A stretch of 15,407 nucleotides of DNA from JANLSO01 sp031362405 (GTDB lineage: Bacteria; Actinomycetota; Thermoleophilia; Miltoncostaeales; Miltoncostaeaceae). The stretch is taken from the NCBI GenBank assembly GCA_031362405.1, contig JANLSO010000186.1, positions 1 through 15,407 on the forward strand, read 5' to 3'. The notes under the pieces were generated by a model. That model was not told the origin of the DNA and did not search any database. It was given only the letters and a program-made list of their open reading frames with translations. Shown one piece after another: positions 13,600 to 15,407 of the stretch (positions within the stretch are counted from its first letter, which is position 1; each line of letters opens with the position of its first letter). The position numbers were made by a program, and so were the translations under genes.

Positions 13600-15407
13600 A
13601 TGTGGAGGCGTAGATCACGCGCGGCAACCGACAGCCATGGGGCGCCGCGCCTCGCGGCGTGGAGTGTTCGGCGACCGTGGCGGGCGTTGCTCGCCTGGCT
13701 GGTGATCGTGGTGCTGTGCATCGCTGGTGGCATCGCGACCGGCACCAACCTCGTCGAGGATGGGCAGGGCGGTAGTGGCGATTCGGGCCGCGCCGAGACG
13801 ATCATCAGCGACGCCAACTTCCCGGATGATCCCGCCGAAGAGCGGGCATTGGTGCGCCGCCGTGATGGCACCGAGCTCGCGGCGGGTGACCTGGCCGCGG
13901 TTCGGGCCGACCTCGCCACCCAGTTGGCAACCGTGCCGGCCGCCGGGAAGCTCTCGGAGCCCTTCCTTTCGAAGGACAGCCGAGCGGGCGTGGTCACCTG
14001 GGACGTTCGCGGAGATCCTCTGGAGGCCTCCGGCGAGGTCGCCCCGATGCTGGCGGCCGTCGCGCGTGTCGAGAAGCAGCACCCCGAGCTGCGGGTGCAG
14101 CAGGTCGGCGACGGATCGATCGAAAGGGCTCTCGACGACACGCTCGGCGCCGACTTCAAGAAGTCGGAGTTCCTGTCACTGCCGATCACGTTGGCGATTC
14201 TCGTGGTCGTGTTCGGGGCCCTCGTCGCCGCGAGCATCCCGCTGATCCTGGCCCTGACGTCGATCATCGCCGCCTTCGGTGTGGCGAGCATCGTCAGCCA
14301 GTCCGTGCCTCAAACCGAGAACCTGCAGAGCATCCTTCTGATCGTCGGCATCGCCGTCGGAGTCGACTACGCCCTCTTCATGGTGCGGCGCGCTCGCGAC
14401 GAGCGTGCGCACGGGCTGAGCGTGCCCGATTCGGTCCTCGTCGCCTCCGCGACGTCGGGTCGAGCGGTCCTGATCTCCGGCCTGACGGTGATCGTCGCGA
14501 TGGCGGGGATGTTCCTCACCGGCGACCCCACGTTCACCTCCCTGGGCGTCGGCGCGGTTGTCGTCGTGGGAGTCGCGGTGGTCGGGTCGCTGCTGGCCCT
14601 GCCGGCGATGTTGGTTGTGCTCGGCGACAAGGTCGATCGAGCGCGTGTTCCGTTCTTGTGGCGGCTGCGGGGCAGCGGCGAGAGCCGCTTCTGGGGTGCG
14701 GTCGTCCGCCGGGTGGTCCGGCGCCCCGGCCTGGCATTCGGGCTGTCTGCCGGACTTCTCGTTCTTGTCGCGCTGCCCGCGCTCGGCATGCAGACCCGCT
14801 TGACCGACGCGAGCGATCTGCCGCGTTCGATTCCGATCATGAAGACCTACGACGCCCTGACCACGGCCTTCCCGTCAGAGGGTGGAGCGCACGTCGCCGC
14901 CATCTCGGCGCCCGACGTCACGACCCCTGCGGTCAGCTCCGCGGTGAAAGACCTCGAGCAGCGGGCAACGGCAACGGGCCTCTTCACGATCCCTGAGAAT
15001 CCCGACGTCAGAATCTCCCCCGACCGGACGGCCGCAACTGTCGTGCTGCCCTACGGAGACGAGGCGATCGCCGAGAAGAGCCTCACGGCGCTGCGCTCGG
15101 ACCTCGTGCCCGCGACGGTGGGCACAGTGGCCGAGGCCCAGGTCACCGGCGAAACCGCCGGTTCGCGCGACTTCACCAACCTGGTGGCTGTGCGGCTGCC
15201 GATCGTTGCCGCGTTCGTTGTCGCGCTCACGCTGTTGCTCATGCTGGCGAGCTTTCGTAGCATGTCGATCGCGGTCACCACGGTGCTTCTCAACGTCCTG
15301 TCGGTCGCGGCCGCCTACGGGCTGCTCGTGCTGGTCTTCCAGCACCACTGGTTCGACGGGCTGCTCGGCGTAGACACGAACGGGGCGATCGTGGCGTGGC
15401 TGCCGCT
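13600..15407 (+). CDS. MMPL/RND-family membrane transporter, C-terminus cut by right edge
   Basis: 602 codons are open from ATG 13600, which has AGGGGG 6 nt upstream; complete actinobacterial homologues usually exceed 700 residues, so about 100 or more are missing. TM1 is at about 29-48, followed by an extracytoplasmic domain (about 50-185). A membrane bundle spans about 190-330 and contains the GVDYALFMVRR motif with D256-Y257, the proton-relay pair of MmpL proteins. Another helix (about 380-397) leads to a second external domain, and the following bundle starts near 528 (VRLPIVAAFVVALTLLLML). Such pumps use the proton gradient to export lipids or hydrophobic compounds. The cargo is unknown. 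It is divergent from the AraC-type gene; regulatory connection is possible but unproven. Confidence 0.9.
   Translation, partial: MWRRRSRAATDSHGAPRLAAWSVRRPWRALLAWLVIVVLCIAGGIATGTNLVEDGQGGSGDSGRAETIISDANFPDDPAEERALVRRRDGTELAAGDLAAVRADLATQLATVPAAGKLSEPFLSKDSRAGVVTWDVRGDPLEASGEVAPMLAAVARVEKQHPELRVQQVGDGSIERALDDTLGADFKKSEFLSLPITLAILVVVFGALVAASIPLILALTSIIAAFGVASIVSQSVPQTENLQSILLIVGIAVGVDYALFMVRRARDERAHGLSVPDSVLVASATSGRAVLISGLTVIVAMAGMFLTGDPTFTSLGVGAVVVVGVAVVGSLLALPAMLVVLGDKVDRARVPFLWRLRGSGESRFWGAVVRRVVRRPGLAFGLSAGLLVLVALPALGMQTRLTDASDLPRSIPIMKTYDALTTAFPSEGGAHVAAISAPDVTTPAVSSAVKDLEQRATATGLFTIPENPDVRISPDRTAATVVLPYGDEAIAEKSLTALRSDLVPATVGTVAEAQVTGETAGSRDFTNLVAVRLPIVAAFVVALTLLLMLASFRSMSIAVTTVLLNVLSVAAAYGLLVLVFQHHWFDGLLGVDTNGAIVAWLP

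Noticed and set aside
13413..14291. Extension of the AraC-type gene up to 14291 on the minus strand
   Set aside because: It would run through the palindrome and opposite the MMPL gene, and the added residues are Arg/Ser/Ala-rich antisense sequence.

Overview
The window is high-GC DNA, roughly two-thirds G+C by eye, densely packed with short intergenic gaps and frequent start/stop overlaps. Gene content points to an actinobacterial chromosome. It includes MetZ-type methionine synthesis, a short actinobacterial GH15 enzyme, a PSDC-type sensor kinase with a NarL-type regulator, an MmpL-like transporter, and a large secreted repeat protein ending in Ig-like modules. The last resembles proteins common in Thermoleophilia/Solirubrobacterales; that placement is a guess from protein style, not a measurement. 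No rRNA, tRNA, CRISPR array, transposase or phage gene was seen.

Region 1 (1-2002, minus): a coupled pair, a DUF1737 protein and O-succinylhomoserine sulfhydrylase (metZ). These are followed by a broken ASCH-domain remnant and the N-terminal part of a SAM methyltransferase that runs off the left edge. Region 2 (2114-4543): a small one-TM protein (plus) converges on an MFS exporter (minus). The exporter is coupled to an ArsR-rhodanese fusion regulator, and a 9-bp-arm palindrome lies at the regulator's start. Region 3 (4595-6884, plus): a GH15 glycosidase overlaps a GNAT acetyltransferase. Region 4 (7018-9296, minus): a 742-aa secreted protein, probably a beta-propeller followed by Ig/FnIII-like domains, with its own rho-independent terminator.

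Region 5 (9549-12161, plus): a tight three-gene operon of a DUF4097 beta-strand-repeat protein, a histidine kinase and a response regulator, probably a cell-envelope sensing unit. Region 6 (12128-13412, minus): an AraC-family regulator followed by a VOC/glyoxalase-fold protein, with a perfect 26-bp palindrome on the regulator start. Region 7 (13600-15407, plus): an MMPL/RND transporter cut by the right edge.

The least ordinary feature is a family of interspersed hairpins sharing the core GGTG-N5-CACC, found between genes at about 2553, 6894 and 13454. Two of them carry an extra half copy, and two share sequence beyond the hairpin, so they look like a REP-like element family. Two regulator genes also have strong palindromes sitting on their start codons, suggesting autoregulation. 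Most of the window is otherwise ordinary metabolic, transport and regulatory content; no clear new multi-gene system was identified.
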